From positions 124,001 to 188,000 of the forward strand of contig NZ_FNCN01000008.1 in NCBI RefSeq assembly GCF_900100605.1: 64,000 bases of DNA. Reading direction: 5' to 3'. Below are positions 19,120 to 31,337 of the stretch, piece by piece. Position 1 is the stretch's first letter. Each line of letters begins with the position of its first letter. The position numbers were made by a program, and so were the translations under genes. The notes below the pieces were generated by a model. It did not search any database and was not told the origin of the DNA. It saw nothing but the letters and a program-made list of their open reading frames with translations. The DNA comes from Sinosporangium album (lineage in GTDB: Bacteria; Actinomycetota; Actinomycetes; Streptosporangiales; Streptosporangiaceae).

Positions 19120-20207
19120 CTGCGGCCCCCGGCCTGGGCGATGCGGATCACGCGGTGGGCGAGGTCCACATCGGCGTCCCGCCGTCCGAGCTGCAGCGCC
19201 GCCTCCGACATCATCGCGACCCGCTCGGGGTCGCGCAGGATCGGGATGAGGTTGTGCACGATCCACTGCGGGGTCAGCTCGGCGTCCTCCACCATGAGCC
19301 CGCCGCCGCCCGCCACCACGGGGGTGGCGTTGAGCCGCTGCTCGCCGTTGCCGTGGGGCAGCGGCACGTAGGCCGCGGGCAGGCCCACCGCGGTGAGCTC
19401 GGCGACCGTCATCGCCCCGCTGCGGCACAGCGCGAAGTCGGCCGCGGCGTAGGCGAGGTCCATGCGGTCGACATAGGGCAGCACCACGTATTGCGGGTCG
19501 CCGGGAGGCGGCTCCTCCTCAAGCTGGTTCTTGGGGCCGAGCACGTGGAGCACCTGGACGCCCGAGGCGCGCAGGGCCCGCGCCGACTCCAGGGCGGCGT
19601 TGTTGATCGAACGCGCGCCCTGCGAGCCGCCGAACACGAGCAGCGTCGGCAGATCGGCCTCCAGCCCGAACCACGAGCGGGCCTTGTCGCCCATGACCAG
19701 CCGGTCGAGCGAGACGATGTCGCGCCGCAAAGGAATGCCGACGCACTGGGCGTGGGGCAGCACCGTCTCGGCGTGGCCCGTGAAGACGTGCTCGGTCAGC
19801 CGCGCGCCGAGGCGGTTGGCGAGACCGGGTTTGGGGTTGGCCTCGTGGACCACGATGGGGACGCCGCGCCGCCGCGCCGCCACGTAGGCGGGGGTGGCGA
19901 CGTAGCCACCGAAGCCCACCAGCACATCGGCCCCCACCCGGTCCAGGATCTGGGCCGCGGTGTTGACCGCTCCGGCGAGTCTCCCGGGCACCGTCAGGAG
20001 TTGCGGAGTGATCGACCTCGGTAGCGGCACGGCCGGGACGAGCTCCAGCTCGTAGCCGCGCTGGGGCACCAGTCTGGTCTCGAGGCCGCGCTCGGTGCCG
20101 AGACAGGTGATGCCGATGTTCGGGTCAAGCTGACGCAGAGCGTCGGCCAGAGCCAGGGCCGGTTCGATGTGACCGGCCGTCCCGCCGCCGGCGAGGACCA
20201 CCCTCAT
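19116..20207 (-). CDS. murG: UDP-GlcNAc:lipid I N-acetylglucosaminyltransferase
   Basis: A peripheral membrane GT-B glycosyltransferase of 363 residues making lipid II from lipid I. N-terminal glycine loop [46 protein letters not shown], a second loop [11 protein letters not shown] and the UDP-binding [21 protein letters not shown] 20207 has AAGGA five bases upstream. The start lies 83 bases inside the ftsW reading frame; the stop overlaps murC by 4 bases. Confidence 0.97.
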   Translation of the reverse strand: MRVVLAGGGTAGHIEPALALADALRQLDPNIGITCLGTERGLETRLVPQRGYELELVPAVPLPRSITPQLLTVPGRLAGAVNTAAQILDRVGADVLVGFGGYVATPAYVAARRRGVPIVVHEANPKPGLANRLGARLTEHVFTGHAETVLPHAQCVGIPLRRDIVSLDRLVMGDKARSWFGLEADLPTLLVFGGSQGARSINNAALESARALRASGVQVLHVLGPKNQLEEEPPPGDPQYVVLPYVDRMDLAYAAADFALCRSGAMTVAELTAVGLPAAYVPLPHGNGEQRLNATPVVAGGGGLMVEDAELTPQWIVHNLIPILRDPERVAMMSEAALQLGRRDADVDLAHRVIRIAQAGGRR

Positions 20208-21534
20208 GTCGGTCCTTTCGATTTCCCGTGCCGTTGATGACCGCCTTGTGGAAAACCCGGCGTATCCTCGACGCCGCACCACCCAGGCCAAGCCAGCTTA
20301 GAGCCCGCGCCGCCGGTCCGGGGCCACGCGCGGCCAGCGCCTCGGCCGCACCGGGCTCCCGTTTGGCGAACGAGAGCAGCATTCCGAGCGACGCCAGCGT
20401 CGGCAGCAGGGCCGATCCACCGTAGGAGACCAGCGGAAGCGGGATGCCCGTGACGGGCACGACTCCGATGACCGCTCCGATGTTGACCATCGCCTGCCCG
20501 GTGATCCAGGCGATCACCGCGGCGGACGCCAGTCGTACGAAGGGGTCCTTCGCCCGCGAGGCCACACGCAGGCCCGCGTAGCCGAGGATGCCGAACAGCG
20601 CCACCACGGCCAGCGTGCCGAAGAGCCCGAGTTCCTCTCCGAGGATCGAGAAGATGAAGTCGCTCTCGGCGTGCGGGATCCAGCTCCACTTCTGCCTGCT
20701 GCTGCCGAGCCCGAGACCGAACCACCCGCCGGACCCCATCGCGATCTGCCCCTGAACCGCCTGGTAGCCGGTGTCCTGGGCGTCGGCCCACGGGTCGAGG
20801 AAACCGGTGATGCGGTCCATGCGGTAGGGCTCAACGTAGATCATGATAATCGCCGCGAGCGCGGCGATTCCCATGATCCCTGCGAACAACCGGATCGGCG
20901 CACCGACCACCCACAGCAGCGACAGGAAGATGATCAGTAGGACCAGTGTCGTGCCGAGGTCACGCCCCAGCATCACCATGACGGCGAGGATCACGGTGCC
21001 GGGCATCAGGGGGATGAGCAGATGCCGCCATTCGATGCGGCCCGCGCGGGCCTTGCGGGCCAGTAGATCGGCGCCCCACAGCGCGAGCCCCAGCTTGGCC
21101 GGCTCGGAGGGCTGGAGGTAGAACGGTCCGACCGCGATCCACCGCTGCGCCCCGAGCTGCGACTCTCCGACGAAAATAACGACCAGCAGGCCGATGATCG
21201 ACAGCGCGACCAGCGGATATCCCGCCCAGCGGAAGAACTTCTGCGGCAGCCGGGAGCAGATCCACATCAGTGTCACACCGAGGAACGCCGAGAACGACTG
21301 CTTGAAGAACCAGTAGAACGGGGTGCCCGTCTCCTCGATCGCCTCGATGCTGGAGGCCGACAGCACCATCATCAGGCCGATCACCAGCAGCAGGGTGGTG
21401 CACCCGAGCACGAGGTAGTACGACGTCAGGGGTCGGTTGAGCAGCTCGCGCAGGGTGCCGAGCTGCTCGCGCGGCCAGCGGGAGGCTCCGGCCGCGGCGC
21501 GCTGGGGGCCTGTGGCCGCGGCGTCCTCGCTCAC
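20125..21534 (-). CDS. ftsW: Septal peptidoglycan polymerase FtsW
   Basis: A SEDS-family lipid II glycosyltransferase with about ten membrane helices. Motifs: [46 protein letters not shown], and [13 protein letters not shown]. It works with FtsI. The GTG start overlaps the murD stop (GTGA). The C-terminal tail after the last helix is basic and hydrophilic, and its last 27 codons or so lie over the start of murG, so that tail may have arisen by read-through into murG sequence. Confidence 0.96.
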   Translation of the reverse strand: MSEDAAATGPQRAAAGASRWPREQLGTLRELLNRPLTSYYLVLGCTTLLLVIGLMMVLSASSIEAIEETGTPFYWFFKQSFSAFLGVTLMWICSRLPQKFFRWAGYPLVALSIIGLLVVIFVGESQLGAQRWIAVGPFYLQPSEPAKLGLALWGADLLARKARAGRIEWRHLLIPLMPGTVILAVMVMLGRDLGTTLVLLIIFLSLLWVVGAPIRLFAGIMGIAALAAIIMIYVEPYRMDRITGFLDPWADAQDTGYQAVQGQIAMGSGGWFGLGLGSSRQKWSWIPHAESDFIFSILGEELGLFGTLAVVALFGILGYAGLRVASRAKDPFVRLASAAVIAWITGQAMVNIGAVIGVVPVTGIPLPLVSYGGSALLPTLASLGMLLSFAKREPGAAEALAARGPGPAARALSWLGLGGAASRIRRVFHKAVINGTGNRKDRHEGGPRRRRDGRSHRTGPGSGRRSASA

Positions 21535-22898
21535 CCCTCCTCCAGGCGGCCTACGGCGCGGGCGAACGCCTCTCCCCTCGCACCGTAGCCCGTGAACATG
21601 TCCAATGACGCTCCTGCCGGGGCCAGCAGCACGGTGTCCCCGGGGGAGGCGAGCCTTGCGGCTTCGGTGACGACACGGTCCATGACCCCAGTCTCTTGCC
21701 CGGGCACCTCCACCACGGGGACATTCGGCGCGTGTCGCGTCAGAGCCTCATGGATCAGTCCGCGATCGGCCCCGAGAAGCACCGCTGCGCGGAGCCGGGG
21801 CGCGGCGGCGCGCACCAGGTCGCTCACGTCGGCGCCCTTGAGCTGCCCGCCCGCCACCCACACGATCGACCCGTAGGTCATGAGCGATGCCGCGGCGGCG
21901 TGCGGGTTGGTGGCCTTGGAGTCGTCCACGTAGTCCACGCCGGCGACCGTGGCCACGTGGGCGATGCGGTGGGGGTCGGGGACGAAGGTCTCAAGGCCCC
22001 GCCGTACGGCGTCGGCCGGCACGCCGAGGGCCCGGGCGAGGGCGGCGGCGGCCAGGGCGTTGGCGACATTGTGCGGGGCGAACGGCCGTACATCGGACAG
22101 GTGGGCCAGCTCCTCGGCCGTCGACCGGGGGTCGTCGACGAAGGCGCGGTCCACGAGGAGGTCCTCGACCACCCCGAGCTGCCCCGGCCGCGGCACCTGG
22201 AGGGTGAAGCCCACGGCTCTGGTGTACGGCGCCGCCAGCTCGGCCGCCACCTCGTCGTCGGCGTTGTAGACCACGGTGCCCGCGCGTTCGAAGATGCGGC
22301 CCTTGGCCTCGGCGTACGCGTCCAGGGAGCCGTGCCAGTCGATGTGGTCGGGCGCGACGTTGAGGACGGCGGCGGCGAGCGGGGCGAGCCCGCTCGACCA
22401 GTGGAGCTGGAAGCTGGACAGTTCCACCGCGAGCACGTCGGCGTGCCCGCCGACGGCCTCGACGATGGGGGTGCCGACGTTGCCGACGGCCAGGGGACGC
22501 CGCCCCGCCGCAGCGAGGATCGACGCCAGCATGCGCACCGTCGTGGTCTTGCCGTTGGTGCCGGTCAGCGCGAGCCACGGCGCGGCGCCCTCGGGGCGCA
22601 GCCGCCAGGCCAGCTCGACCTCGCCGATGACCTCGACGCCCCGCTCGCGGGCGCCCGCGAGCAGCGGGTGGGTGGGGCGCCAGCCGGGCGAGGTGACGAG
22701 CAGGCCCGTGCCGTCGGGAAGCTCCTCGGCCCCGAATCTGACCTCGACGCCGAGCCCGGCGAGCTCGGCCGCGAGCGCCCGCTGCCGGTCGCCGTCGGAG
22801 CCCTCCAGCACGACGACCCGGTCTCCCCGTACGGCGAGAGCCCGCGCCGCGGCCGAACCCGACACGCCAAGACCCGCCACACAGATGGTCTTACTCAC
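21531..22898 (-). CDS. murD: UDP-N-acetylmuramoylalanine--D-glutamate ligase
   Basis: Adds D-Glu to UDP-MurNAc-L-Ala in the cytoplasm; about 455 residues. N-terminal Rossmann-like [20 protein letters not shown] loop [26 protein letters not shown] and the Mur ligase [18 protein letters not shown] 22898 is preferred since it overlaps the mraY stop as GTGA, like its neighbours; ATG 22913 would add five residues. Confidence 0.96.
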   Translation of the reverse strand: MSKTICVAGLGVSGSAAARALAVRGDRVVVLEGSDGDRQRALAAELAGLGVEVRFGAEELPDGTGLLVTSPGWRPTHPLLAGARERGVEVIGEVELAWRLRPEGAAPWLALTGTNGKTTTVRMLASILAAAGRRPLAVGNVGTPIVEAVGGHADVLAVELSSFQLHWSSGLAPLAAAVLNVAPDHIDWHGSLDAYAEAKGRIFERAGTVVYNADDEVAAELAAPYTRAVGFTLQVPRPGQLGVVEDLLVDRAFVDDPRSTAEELAHLSDVRPFAPHNVANALAAAALARALGVPADAVRRGLETFVPDPHRIAHVATVAGVDYVDDSKATNPHAAAASLMTYGSIVWVAGGQLKGADVSDLVRAAAPRLRAAVLLGADRGLIHEALTRHAPNVPVVEVPGQETGVMDRVVTEAARLASPGDTVLLAPAGASLDMFTGYGARGEAFARAVGRLEEG

Positions 22899-23956
22899 GA
22901 ACTGGGCACCCATTCCACGTAGAACAGTCCAAGGCCGACGGCCGCGAACAGCCCGGCGATCAGCCAGAACCGCACCACGATGGTCGTCTCCGCCCACCCC
23001 TTCAACTCGAAGTGGTGTTGGAGCGGCGCCATCCGGAACACACGTTTACCTGTCATCTTGAAGAAGCCGACCTGGATGATCACGGACAGCGTGATCATGA
23101 CGCAGAGGCCCGCCAGGATGACCAGCAGCAGCTGGGTGCGGGTGGTGAAGGCGAGCCCGGCGAGCACGCCGCCGAGGGCGAGCGAACCGGTGTCGCCCAT
23201 GAAGATCTTGGCGGGAGGCGCGTTCCACCAGAGGAACCCGACCAGCGCTCCGAGGACGGCCGCCGCCACGACCGCCAGGTCGAGCGGATCTCGCACCCAG
23301 TAGCAGTTGGGCCCGAGCTGCTGGGTGACGCAGCTGTTGCGGAACTGCCAGTTGCCGATGACGACGTAGGCGCCGAGGACCACACCGGCGGCGCCGCTCG
23401 CGAGGCCGTCCAGGCCGTCGGTCAGGTTGACCGCGTTCGAGAAGCCGACGATCCAGATCAGCACCCAGACGGTGAAGCCGATGAGGCCGATGGAGGGGCC
23501 GAAGTCGCGCAGGAACGAGAAGCGGGTCTCGGCCGGGGTGATGGCGTAGCCGTTGGGGAAGCGCGTCACCAGCACGGCGAACACCACGCCGACGATGAGC
23601 TGCCCGAACGCCTTGGCGCCGCTGCGCAGACCGAGGCTGCGCTGCTTGTAGATCTTGATGAAGTCGTCGAGGAAGCCCACCGCGCCGAGGCCGGTCATCA
23701 GGAAGAGCACCAGCAGCGCCGAGGCGGTCGGCTCCGACAGCGTGGCGAGGTGGGAGGCGGCGAAGCCGAGCAGGGCCGCGATGACGATGACGGTGCCGCC
23801 CATCGTCGGGGTGCCGCGCTTGCCCTGGTGGGCCTCGGGGCCCTCCTCGCGGATGCTCTGGCCGTAGCCGCGGCGGGAGAACAGTCGGATCGCGAGCGGC
23901 GTGCCGAGCATCGACAGCACGAGCGCCACCGCCGCCGCGATGAGGACGTTGGTCAC
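22895..23956 (-). CDS. mraY: Phospho-N-acetylmuramoyl-pentapeptide transferase
   Basis: An integral membrane enzyme of 353 residues joining UDP-MurNAc-pentapeptide to undecaprenyl phosphate (lipid I). About ten helices; the Asp-rich motif [25 protein letters not shown] and [16 protein letters not shown] are the catalytic loops. The GTG start at 23956 overlaps the murF stop (GTGA) and gives the expected family length. Confidence 0.97.
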   Translation of the reverse strand: MTNVLIAAAVALVLSMLGTPLAIRLFSRRGYGQSIREEGPEAHQGKRGTPTMGGTVIVIAALLGFAASHLATLSEPTASALLVLFLMTGLGAVGFLDDFIKIYKQRSLGLRSGAKAFGQLIVGVVFAVLVTRFPNGYAITPAETRFSFLRDFGPSIGLIGFTVWVLIWIVGFSNAVNLTDGLDGLASGAAGVVLGAYVVIGNWQFRNSCVTQQLGPNCYWVRDPLDLAVVAAAVLGALVGFLWWNAPPAKIFMGDTGSLALGGVLAGLAFTTRTQLLLVILAGLCVMITLSVIIQVGFFKMTGKRVFRMAPLQHHFELKGWAETTIVVRFWLIAGLFAAVGLGLFYVEWVPSS

Positions 23957-25335
23957 GTCGCGGAACCTCCGAGCAGCGCGGCCGCGACCCGTTCCAGCCC
24001 CATGGCCCTCGGCCCCTTCACCAGCACGACGTCCCCGGAGACGAGTCTGCCGCCGATCTCGGCGGCGGCGGTCTCGACGTTCTCGGCGTGGACCACCTCT
24101 GTCCCGGAGCCCGCCGCGTGCGCCCCGGCGAGCACGGGCCCGGCGTCCGGGCCGACCACGACCAGCGCGGCGAGGCCGGCTCCGCCGGCGAGGCGGCCGA
24201 GTTCCTCGTTGAGTCTGGCGCTCTCGTCGCCGAGTTCGCGCAGCGCCGCGATGACCGCGAGCCTGCGCCGCCCGCCCGCCAGTCCGCCGAGCGCCCGGAA
24301 GGCGGCCCGCATCGAGTCGGGGTTGGCGTTGTAGGCGTCGTTGACGACGGTGACGCCGTCGGCCCGGTCCCGGACCTCCATGCGCCAGTGGCTGCGGGGC
24401 TCGGCCAGCGACAGCTCCTCGGCAATCGTCGCGACGGGGATGCCGAGCTCGTAGGCCGCCGCCGCGGCGGCGAGCGCGTTGCTCACGGCGTGCTCGCCGT
24501 ACAGGCGCAGGCGCGCCTCCGCCGAGCCGGACGGCGTGCGCAGCGTGAAGGACGCGCGCCCGCCGGCGATCACGACCCGTTCGGCGCGGACCGAGGCCTC
24601 GGCCGAGCGGCCGAACAGGGTGACGCGCGCGTCGGTGCGCTCGGCCATCGACCGCACGAGCGGGTCGTCGGCGTTGAGCACCGCCACGCCGGACGGGGGG
24701 AGCGCCTCGACGAGTTCGCCCTTGGCCTTGGCGATCGCCTCCCTGCCGCCGAAGACGCCGAGGTGGGCGGTGCCCACGTTCAGCACGACGCCGATGCGCG
24801 GCGGGGCGATGCCGGCGAGGTAGCCGATGTGGCCGGCGTCCCGCGCGCTCAGTTCGAGCACCAGGAAGCGCGTGGACTCGTCGGCCCTCAGCACGGTCAG
24901 CGGGTGGCCGATCTCGTTGTTGAACGAGTTGACCGGCGCCACAGTGGGCCCCACACGCGCGGTCAGCCCGGCGAGCAGGTCCTTGGTCGAGGTCTTGCCG
25001 GACGAGCCGGTGATGCCGACGACCGTCACCGAGGGCAACTCGGCGTGTACGGCGCTCGCCAGGTCGGCGAGGGCTCGCGTGGTGTCCGGCACCACCACGG
25101 CCGGTCCGTCGACGGGACGGCCGGCCAGCACGGCGACGGCGCCCGCCTCGACGGCCTGCGCCGCGAAGTCGTGCCCGTCGGAACGTTCGCCCCTGATCGC
25201 CACGAACAGCGACCCTGGCACGACCTCGCGTGAGTCGATCACGACCGGCCCGCGCACGAAGGCGCGGGGGTCGGCCATCCCCGCCAGGGCCCCCGAGGTG
25301 ATCTCGGCGATCCTGGCCAGAGGCAACGGGATCAT
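23953..25335 (-). CDS. murF: UDP-MurNAc-tripeptide--D-alanyl-D-alanine ligase
   Basis: Adds D-Ala-D-Ala, completing the pentapeptide; 460 residues. N-terminal [23 protein letters not shown] loop [26 protein letters not shown] and [14 protein letters not shown] are all present. The ATG overlaps the murE stop as ATGA. Confidence 0.97.
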   Translation of the reverse strand: MIPLPLARIAEITSGALAGMADPRAFVRGPVVIDSREVVPGSLFVAIRGERSDGHDFAAQAVEAGAVAVLAGRPVDGPAVVVPDTTRALADLASAVHAELPSVTVVGITGSSGKTSTKDLLAGLTARVGPTVAPVNSFNNEIGHPLTVLRADESTRFLVLELSARDAGHIGYLAGIAPPRIGVVLNVGTAHLGVFGGREAIAKAKGELVEALPPSGVAVLNADDPLVRSMAERTDARVTLFGRSAEASVRAERVVIAGGRASFTLRTPSGSAEARLRLYGEHAVSNALAAAAAAYELGIPVATIAEELSLAEPRSHWRMEVRDRADGVTVVNDAYNANPDSMRAAFRALGGLAGGRRRLAVIAALRELGDESARLNEELGRLAGGAGLAALVVVGPDAGPVLAGAHAAGSGTEVVHAENVETAAAEIGGRLVSGDVVLVKGPRAMGLERVAAALLGGSAT

Positions 25336-26879
25336 GTGTTCTTCCTACTCTCCACACGTGCTCTGACGGCCTCGGCGACCACCTGCCGGTCGTCGAACGG
25401 GATCACCTCACCGGCGACGTATTGCCCCTGCTCGTGTCCCTTGCCCGCCACGACGACGACGTCGCCGTGCTCGGCCCGGTCGACCGCCAGGGCGATGGCC
25501 GCCGCGCGGTCGGGCTCCATGATCATATGAGCCCGCTTGTCGCGCGGGACCCGCAGGGCTCCGTCCATCATCGCGGCCAGGATCGCAAGGGGGTCCTCCG
25601 AGCGTGGATTGTCGCTGGTGAGAATGGCCACATCGGCCAACCGGGCCGCGGCCTCGCCCATCAGCGGGCGCTTGCCCCGGTCGCGGTCGCCACCGCAGCC
25701 GAGCACGACGGTCAGCCGTCCCTCGGTGACCTCGCGCAGGGAGCGCAGGACCGATTCCACGGCCCCGGGTTTGTGAGAGTAGTCCACGATGGCCTGGAAG
25801 TCGCCTGTGGTGGGCACCCTTTCCATGCGGCCCGGGACGCCGGTGAGCGTGCCGACCCCGGCCACGGCCGCCTGAAGCGGCACGCCCGCCTCGACGAGCG
25901 TGACGACGGCGCCGAGCGTGTTGGCGACGTTGAACAGGCCGGGCAGGGCCGTCGTCACATCCGCCTCGACGCCGCCGGGGCCGACGACGCGGAACGAGCT
26001 GCCCTCGCCGCCGAGGCGCACACCGGTCGCCACCCACTCGGCGTCGGCCCGGCCCTCCGCCGAGAACGTGGTCATCGGCACCTTGGCGCGGCGCAGCAGC
26101 TCGCGCCCGTAGGCGTCGTCGATGTTGACCACGCCGGCGCGGCTCCGCTCAGGGGTGAACAACTCCACTTTCGTCGAGAAATAGTCATCGAGGTCGCGGT
26201 GGAAATCGAGATGGTCCTGCGACAGGTTGGTGAACAGCGCGACGTCGTAACGCACCTCGTCGACGCGGCCGAGCGCGATCGCGTGGCTGGAGACCTCCAT
26301 CGCGGCGGCGGTGACGCCCGCCTCGCGCATCAGGGCGAACAGGCCGTGGAGCTCGGTGGCCTCGGGCGTGGTCAGCTTGGGCACGAACCGCTCGCCGCCC
26401 ACGTGGATCTCCACCCCGCCCACCAGGCCCGTGCGGTGGCCTGCGGCTTTGAGACCGGCTTCGAGCAGGAACGTGGTCGTCGACTTGCCGCTCGTGCCGG
26501 TGACCCCGAGCAGCAGCAGGGACGCGGCAGGCCGCCCGTAGACCCAGGCGGCGACCTCGCCGAGCACCCCCCGGGGGTCGTCCACGACCAGCACGGGCAG
26601 GCCGGTCGCCGCGGCGCGTTCCCGCCCCGCGGGGTCGGTGAGGACGGCCACGGCGCCCGCCGACAGCGCCTCGGCCGCGTAATCGGCTCCGTGCGCCGAG
26701 CTGCCGGAGAGCGCGACGTAGAGGTCGCCGCGCATCACCTGGCGGGAGTCGATGGTCACCCCCGTCACCGCGCCGCGGGGCACCCTCGGGGCGCCGGAAG
26801 GCTCTTTGAGCAGGGCTGAGAGCCCGGACAGTGGCCGGGGCGGGCTGGATTTCGGTCGCATCGACGACGGGGGACGCAC
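25332..26879 (-). CDS. murE: UDP-MurNAc-dipeptide--meso-diaminopimelate ligase
   Basis: Adds the third residue of the stem peptide. N-terminal [22 protein letters not shown] loop [16 protein letters not shown] and [13 protein letters not shown]. The substrate motif [13 protein letters not shown] has the DNPR form that selects meso-diaminopimelate, so the wall is of the mDAP type. Start choice is open: GTG 26879 follows GAGGGAAGG by 12 bases; GTG 26909 would overlap the ftsI stop by 8 bases; ATG 26861 is also possible. Confidence 0.95.
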   Translation of the reverse strand: MRPPSSMRPKSSPPRPLSGLSALLKEPSGAPRVPRGAVTGVTIDSRQVMRGDLYVALSGSSAHGADYAAEALSAGAVAVLTDPAGRERAAATGLPVLVVDDPRGVLGEVAAWVYGRPAASLLLLGVTGTSGKSTTTFLLEAGLKAAGHRTGLVGGVEIHVGGERFVPKLTTPEATELHGLFALMREAGVTAAAMEVSSHAIALGRVDEVRYDVALFTNLSQDHLDFHRDLDDYFSTKVELFTPERSRAGVVNIDDAYGRELLRRAKVPMTTFSAEGRADAEWVATGVRLGGEGSSFRVVGPGGVEADVTTALPGLFNVANTLGAVVTLVEAGVPLQAAVAGVGTLTGVPGRMERVPTTGDFQAIVDYSHKPGAVESVLRSLREVTEGRLTVVLGCGGDRDRGKRPLMGEAAARLADVAILTSDNPRSEDPLAILAAMMDGALRVPRDKRAHMIMEPDRAAAIALAVDRAEHGDVVVVAGKGHEQGQYVAGEVIPFDDRQVVAEAVRARVESRKNT

Positions 26880-26901
26880 GGCGAGAGCGTACCTTCCCTC
26901 G

Positions 26902-29364
26902 TCACCCACCGGCGCGTATCCGCACCTTCGGCGGTGTCGCGCCGGAGGGAGCGATCTTCCGGTTCTTGAGCGCGAAGGTCATCACGTCCTTGAACACCGG
27001 AGCCGCGATCTCCCCACCATAGTGGCCGTTCCGGGGGTCCTGGATCACCGCGAGCACGACGATCTGCGGATCCTCCACCGGTGCGAATCCCACGAAAGTG
27101 GCGGTGTATCCGCAATAACCCTGGCAGCTCTGGTCGTAGCGCATCGCCGTACCGGTCTTGCCGCCCACCCGGTAGTCCTTGATCGCCGCGAGATTGCCCG
27201 TGCCGTCCTCACTCACGGCCGCCTCCAGCATCAGGCCGATCTCCTCGGCGGTGCGCTCGCTCACGACGCGCCGCTGCTCACCGGGCGCGGCGGGCACCAG
27301 CTTGCCCTGGGAGTCGGTGGTGCCGGCGACGATCCTCGGCGTGACGCGCACGCCGCCGTTCGCGATCGTCTGGTACACGCTCGCCATCTGCAGCGCGGTC
27401 ACCGACACGCCCTGGCCGTACGACACCGTGCAGCGCTGGCTTCCCGACCAGTTCTCCCATTTCGGCAGCAACCCCGCCTCGGAGCCCGGCAGCCCGCCGC
27501 CGGGCCGCTCCCCGAAGCCGAACGCCTTCAGCATGTCGTGCAGCTTCTGGTCGCCCACCTTCTGCGCGGCCAGGATGGTGCCCACGTTGCTGGATGTCGC
27601 CACGATCCCCGAGAACGTCAACCTCTCGGGCGGATGCGGGTGGGCGTCCTTGAGCGTGCGGTCGGCGCACCGGATGCTGTCCCTGACCAGGAACTCCGTC
27701 TCGGGCCGTACGGCTCCCGCCTCCAGAGCCGCCGCCGCCGTGATGACCTTGTTGGTGCTGCCCGGCTCGAACACCTCGGCCACCGACCGGTTGATCCAGT
27801 GCTCCTGAGGGGCCTTCTGCCAGTTGTTCAGGTCGACTTCCGGCGCGTTGGCCATGGCGAGGATGTCGGCCGTCTTCACGTCCAGCGCGATGAGGCTGCC
27901 GCCGCGCGCCCCCACGGTCTTGACCTGGTCGGCGATGACCTTCTGGGCGGCCCACTGCAGGTCCCTGTCGATGGTGAGCCGCACATCGCGGCCGGGCTCC
28001 GGCGCCTGACGCCTCACGCTGGTGAGCGGAATGCGCTGCCCGTCGCGGCCCATCTCCGTGGTCTGGCTGCCGTCGCGCCCGGACAGGGTGCTGTTGAACG
28101 CCTGCTCCAACCCCGACAGGCCCTTGCCCTCGTCGCCCAGGAACCCCACGAGGCTGCCCGCGAGGTCGCCGCCCGGGTAGGTGCGGCGGTACTCGTGTTT
28201 CGAGCTGATCCCCTTGAAGTCGTTGTCCATGATCCGCTTCGCCACCACCGGGTCCACCCAGCGTGCGATGCGCACATAGCGCCGCTTGTTCTTGGGGGTC
28301 AGCTTGGCGGTGATCTCGTCTTTGGCGATCCCCAGCTCGGCGGAGAGCACAGAGGCGATCTTGTCGCGCCCCTGGGGCGGCACGTTCTCGGGATCGGCGG
28401 CGATCTCCCTGGACTCGACGGTGACCGCCAGCTCGTTGCCCTTGGCGTCGGTGATGGAGCCCCGGCGCGCGGGCAGCGTCTCGGTCTGCACCCGCTGCGT
28501 GGCGGCGGCGGCCTCGTACACCTTGGAGTCCAGGCCCTGCATCTGCACCAGCCGACCGGCGAAGATCGACAGCACGAAGGTCATCGCGACCAGGCCGATG
28601 TTGATGCGCCGCCGGGGGTTGCCCAGCATCAGCACGGACGGGGACCTGCCGGGTGGCCGCGGTCCGCGGCCTCCGGGCCGCGCCGTCCGCACGGCCGTCG
28701 TCTCGTCCTCGCGTACGGCACCGCCCCGCGGTCGCCCGCCCCGCACGGGCCCCTGGGCCGCGCGCCTGTCGCGGGACCCGCCGGGGGCCTCGCGCCCCGC
28801 CGCGTCGCGCCCCACGCCGTCGCGGGACCGCGCGCCCCGGCCCGCTCCCTCACGGGACGCACCCTCGCGGCTCACCCCGTCGCGCTCACCCCGGCCCGCC
28901 GTACGGCTTCCGCCCTGCCCGGGGCCGCGCCCGTCCGGACGCCCGCCCCCTGGCCCGCCGGCGCCCTCACCACGCCCGTCGGAACGCCCGGCCCTGCCGC
29001 CCCCGGGCCCCGCCGCGCCGGCCTCGCCGCGCTTGTCACCCCGGCCCGCCGTACGGCTTCCGCCCCGATCACGGCCTTCGCCACGGCCTTCGCCACGGCC
29101 TTCGCCCCGCCCCGTGCCCGGGCCGGCGGCACGGGCGCCGCGTTGGCCGCCCCTGCGCCCGTCGGGACCCTCATCGTGGTCGCCACCGCGACCGGCCGCG
29201 GCACCGTCGCCGTCCTGGCGTGGAGGACGGGCGGGACCGTCGGCGCGGCCCTGGCCTCCCTGGCCTCCGGGCCCCCGGCGCGTCGCGCCCGGGCCTCCGG
29301 ACGGTCCGGCCCCGGAAGCACCGCGGCCGGGGCCTTTGCCCCGGCCGCCACCGCTTTCTCTCAC
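26902..29364 (-). CDS. ftsI: Septal transpeptidase FtsI (PBP3) with long Arg/Gly-rich N-terminus
   Basis: A class B penicillin-binding protein crosslinking septal peptidoglycan. Catalytic motifs: SxxK in [13 protein letters not shown], SxN in ATSSNVGTI and KTG in [12 protein letters not shown]. Unusually, the membrane helix ([20 protein letters not shown]) only starts near residue 255; before it lies a cytoplasmic segment of about 245 residues dominated by Arg and Gly with repeats ([23 protein letters not shown] twice). At 820 residues it is far longer than the roughly 600 typical of the family. The GTG start overlaps the ftsL stop (GTGA), so the extension is genuinely in the operon reading frame. 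Confidence 0.95.
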   Translation of the reverse strand: MRESGGGRGKGPGRGASGAGPSGGPGATRRGPGGQGGQGRADGPARPPRQDGDGAAAGRGGDHDEGPDGRRGGQRGARAAGPGTGRGEGRGEGRGEGRDRGGSRTAGRGDKRGEAGAAGPGGGRAGRSDGRGEGAGGPGGGRPDGRGPGQGGSRTAGRGERDGVSREGASREGAGRGARSRDGVGRDAAGREAPGGSRDRRAAQGPVRGGRPRGGAVREDETTAVRTARPGGRGPRPPGRSPSVLMLGNPRRRINIGLVAMTFVLSIFAGRLVQMQGLDSKVYEAAAATQRVQTETLPARRGSITDAKGNELAVTVESREIAADPENVPPQGRDKIASVLSAELGIAKDEITAKLTPKNKRRYVRIARWVDPVVAKRIMDNDFKGISSKHEYRRTYPGGDLAGSLVGFLGDEGKGLSGLEQAFNSTLSGRDGSQTTEMGRDGQRIPLTSVRRQAPEPGRDVRLTIDRDLQWAAQKVIADQVKTVGARGGSLIALDVKTADILAMANAPEVDLNNWQKAPQEHWINRSVAEVFEPGSTNKVITAAAALEAGAVRPETEFLVRDSIRCADRTLKDAHPHPPERLTFSGIVATSSNVGTILAAQKVGDQKLHDMLKAFGFGERPGGGLPGSEAGLLPKWENWSGSQRCTVSYGQGVSVTALQMASVYQTIANGGVRVTPRIVAGTTDSQGKLVPAAPGEQRRVVSERTAEEIGLMLEAAVSEDGTGNLAAIKDYRVGGKTGTAMRYDQSCQGYCGYTATFVGFAPVEDPQIVVLAVIQDPRNGHYGGEIAAPVFKDVMTFALKNRKIAPSGATPPKVRIRAGG

Positions 29365-30173
29365 TGGCCCCTGTCCCCCGGCCGCTCACCTTCGGTGCCG
29401 CCCGCACCCGAACCTGTGCCCGCGTTCGCGATGTTCCCCGCGGGTCCACCGTGACCCGCCACGCCGACGTCGGCGGCCGTGCCGCCCGTGCCCGCCGGGT
29501 CCTGGCGAGCGGGGCTTCCCGCCGTGCCGACGTCGACCACGCCCCCCAGACCGGTGCCGCTACCCGTGCCGCTGCCCGCGCCCAGACTCGTGCCCGTGCC
29601 GGGACCGCCGGCCGTGCCGCTCGCCGCGCCCGTGGCGGAGCCGGCGGGCGCCGGCGGCGCCTTCTCGCTCGACCGCCCGGTCAAGGCCGTCGGATTGTCA
29701 GGGTCCACGAAGTCGGGCGAGCCCCACGCGGGCCGCTCGCCGAGCCGTGCGGCCTCGTTGGCCATGTTGCGCGGTTGCTCCCGCACCACGTTGTCCTGTC
29801 TGACCCGCTCGGCCTTGCGGAGGATGTCGTTGGTCTCGTTGCGCAGCGTCGTGGCCTCGAACGAGTCCTGCGCGAGGACGGTTTTCAGCAGAAGCAGGCT
29901 GACCAGTCCGCCGCAGAGCAGACCCACCAGGAGCAGCACGAACGGCGCCCGAGGGGCCCGCGCGCGACGCCTCACCGGAGCCGGGGCGGGGCTCTCGGCG
30001 GCCGGTGTGGGCCGAATCACTCCCTCGGAGGCCCTAAGATCGTGTTCCACCTGGCGGGGCACCTTCGTACCACCGCGCCCGGGAAGGCCGCGCGTCGGCA
30101 CGCGCGCGGGCTTCACCCCACGGGAAGCGGGGCTCCGCCTGATCTCACGGTCAGTCTTCGTCAACTGGCTCAC
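29361..30173 (-). CDS. ftsL: FtsL-like division protein with disordered tails
   Basis: A bitopic protein of about 270 residues: basic N-terminus ([10 protein letters not shown]), one helix ([20 protein letters not shown]), then a short heptad-like region ([23 protein letters not shown]) expected to pair with FtsB-like partners, then about 130 residues rich in Gly/Thr/Ala outside the membrane. Identification rests on its position between rsmH and ftsI and on the helix plus coiled coil. GTG 30173 follows GAGAGG by four bases and overlaps rsmH by 23 bases. Confidence 0.85.
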   Translation of the reverse strand: MSQLTKTDREIRRSPASRGVKPARVPTRGLPGRGGTKVPRQVEHDLRASEGVIRPTPAAESPAPAPVRRRARAPRAPFVLLLVGLLCGGLVSLLLLKTVLAQDSFEATTLRNETNDILRKAERVRQDNVVREQPRNMANEAARLGERPAWGSPDFVDPDNPTALTGRSSEKAPPAPAGSATGAASGTAGGPGTGTSLGAGSGTGSGTGLGGVVDVGTAGSPARQDPAGTGGTAADVGVAGHGGPAGNIANAGTGSGAGGTEGERPGDRGQ

Positions 30174-31191
30174 GGATCCTCTCTGCTGCCCGCAACCGGG
30201 CCGAGGCCGCCCGCGGGTTTCGGGCCGTCTCGGTCTCGCTCGGCGGCTCGGCTCCCCTGGTAAGGAGGCGGAACCTCGGTTCATGACCCGGAAGCGGGAC
30301 CGGCAGCCCTGCCGGGCTGGTGTCCTTGGTGCGCGCTGTGAGGGCCTGCTTGGTCAGCCGGTCCTCAAGCGAGTGGTAGGAAAGCACAACCACTCGCCCA
30401 CCCACCGTCAGCGCATCGAGGGCTGCGGGCAGGGCGACGTCGAGTGCCGCCAACTCCGCATTCACCTCGATACGCAATGCCTGGAAAGTCCTTTTTGCGG
30501 GGTTTCCACCTGTTCGTCGCTTAGCTGCTGGAATCGCCTCACGGACAATCTCAGCAAGTCGCTTAGTCGACGTTATGGCCTCCTTGGCCCGTTCCTTGGT
30601 GATTAGGCGTGCGACACGCGGAGCAGATGGTTCTTCGCCGTAATCGCGAAGGATGCGGGTTAGCTCCGCAACCGTGTAGTTGTTCACTACATACTCGGCC
30701 GTGAGCTCCTGATCCGTATCCATCCGCATATCCAGCGGCGCGTCGTACGAGTACGCGAAACCACGCCCGGCTTCGTCGAGCTGGGGCGAGGAGACACCGA
30801 GGTCGAACAGGACTCCCTGTACGCGCCGGACACCCGCGTGCCGAAGCACGTCGGTCAACTCATCGGAGACCGCCCGCACCAGCGTGACGCGCTCGGCATA
30901 GGGAGCGAGCCTGGCGGTCGAGTGCTCGATCGCGAACGGGTCGCGGTCGATCCCGATCAGCCTCAGCGAGGGGTGCGCCCGCAGGAGCGCCTCCGCGTGC
31001 CCGCCGAGCCCGAGGTTCGCGTCGACCAGGACGGCGCCGGGAGCGTCGACAGCGGGAGCCAGAAGCTCCAGCACGCGCTCCAGCATCACCGGCACATGAC
31101 CGCCCGGAGGCGTCGCGCCGTCCCGCGGACGGCCCTCGCGCCCGGCCTCCGGCCCGGTGGTGCCGCCCTTCGCGCAGTTTTCTACACGCAT
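30151..31191 (-). CDS. rsmH: 16S rRNA (cytosine-1402-N4)-methyltransferase
   Basis: A SAM-dependent methyltransferase (MraW) of 346 residues. Motifs: [65 protein letters not shown] and [12 protein letters not shown] follows GAGGGGGG by seven bases. It lies 360 bases after mraZ; that gap contains two palindromes and may hold a promoter. Confidence 0.96.
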   Translation of the reverse strand: MRVENCAKGGTTGPEAGREGRPRDGATPPGGHVPVMLERVLELLAPAVDAPGAVLVDANLGLGGHAEALLRAHPSLRLIGIDRDPFAIEHSTARLAPYAERVTLVRAVSDELTDVLRHAGVRRVQGVLFDLGVSSPQLDEAGRGFAYSYDAPLDMRMDTDQELTAEYVVNNYTVAELTRILRDYGEEPSAPRVARLITKERAKEAITSTKRLAEIVREAIPAAKRRTGGNPAKRTFQALRIEVNAELAALDVALPAALDALTVGGRVVVLSYHSLEDRLTKQALTARTKDTSPAGLPVPLPGHEPRFRLLTRGAEPPSETETARNPRAASARLRAAERIREPVDED

Positions 31192-31337
31192 GCGAAAACC
31201 CCCCTCTCACGCCTGCTCGCGGATGACGAGGCGGGCGAACAGCGAGCGTTGAGTGCTGCCGCCGACCCGATCGCCGGCGACGCTGCCGCCGGCGATCCGA
31301 CCCACACCCCGGCTGGGGCTGCCGCACAGCCAAGACC

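Noticed and set aside
21696-22922. Open frame antisense to murD
   Set aside because: Shadow of a conserved Mur ligase.
28653-30263. Plus-strand frames opposite the ftsI and ftsL low-complexity regions
   Set aside because: Arg/Pro-rich shadows; the minus strand carries operon overlaps and motifs.
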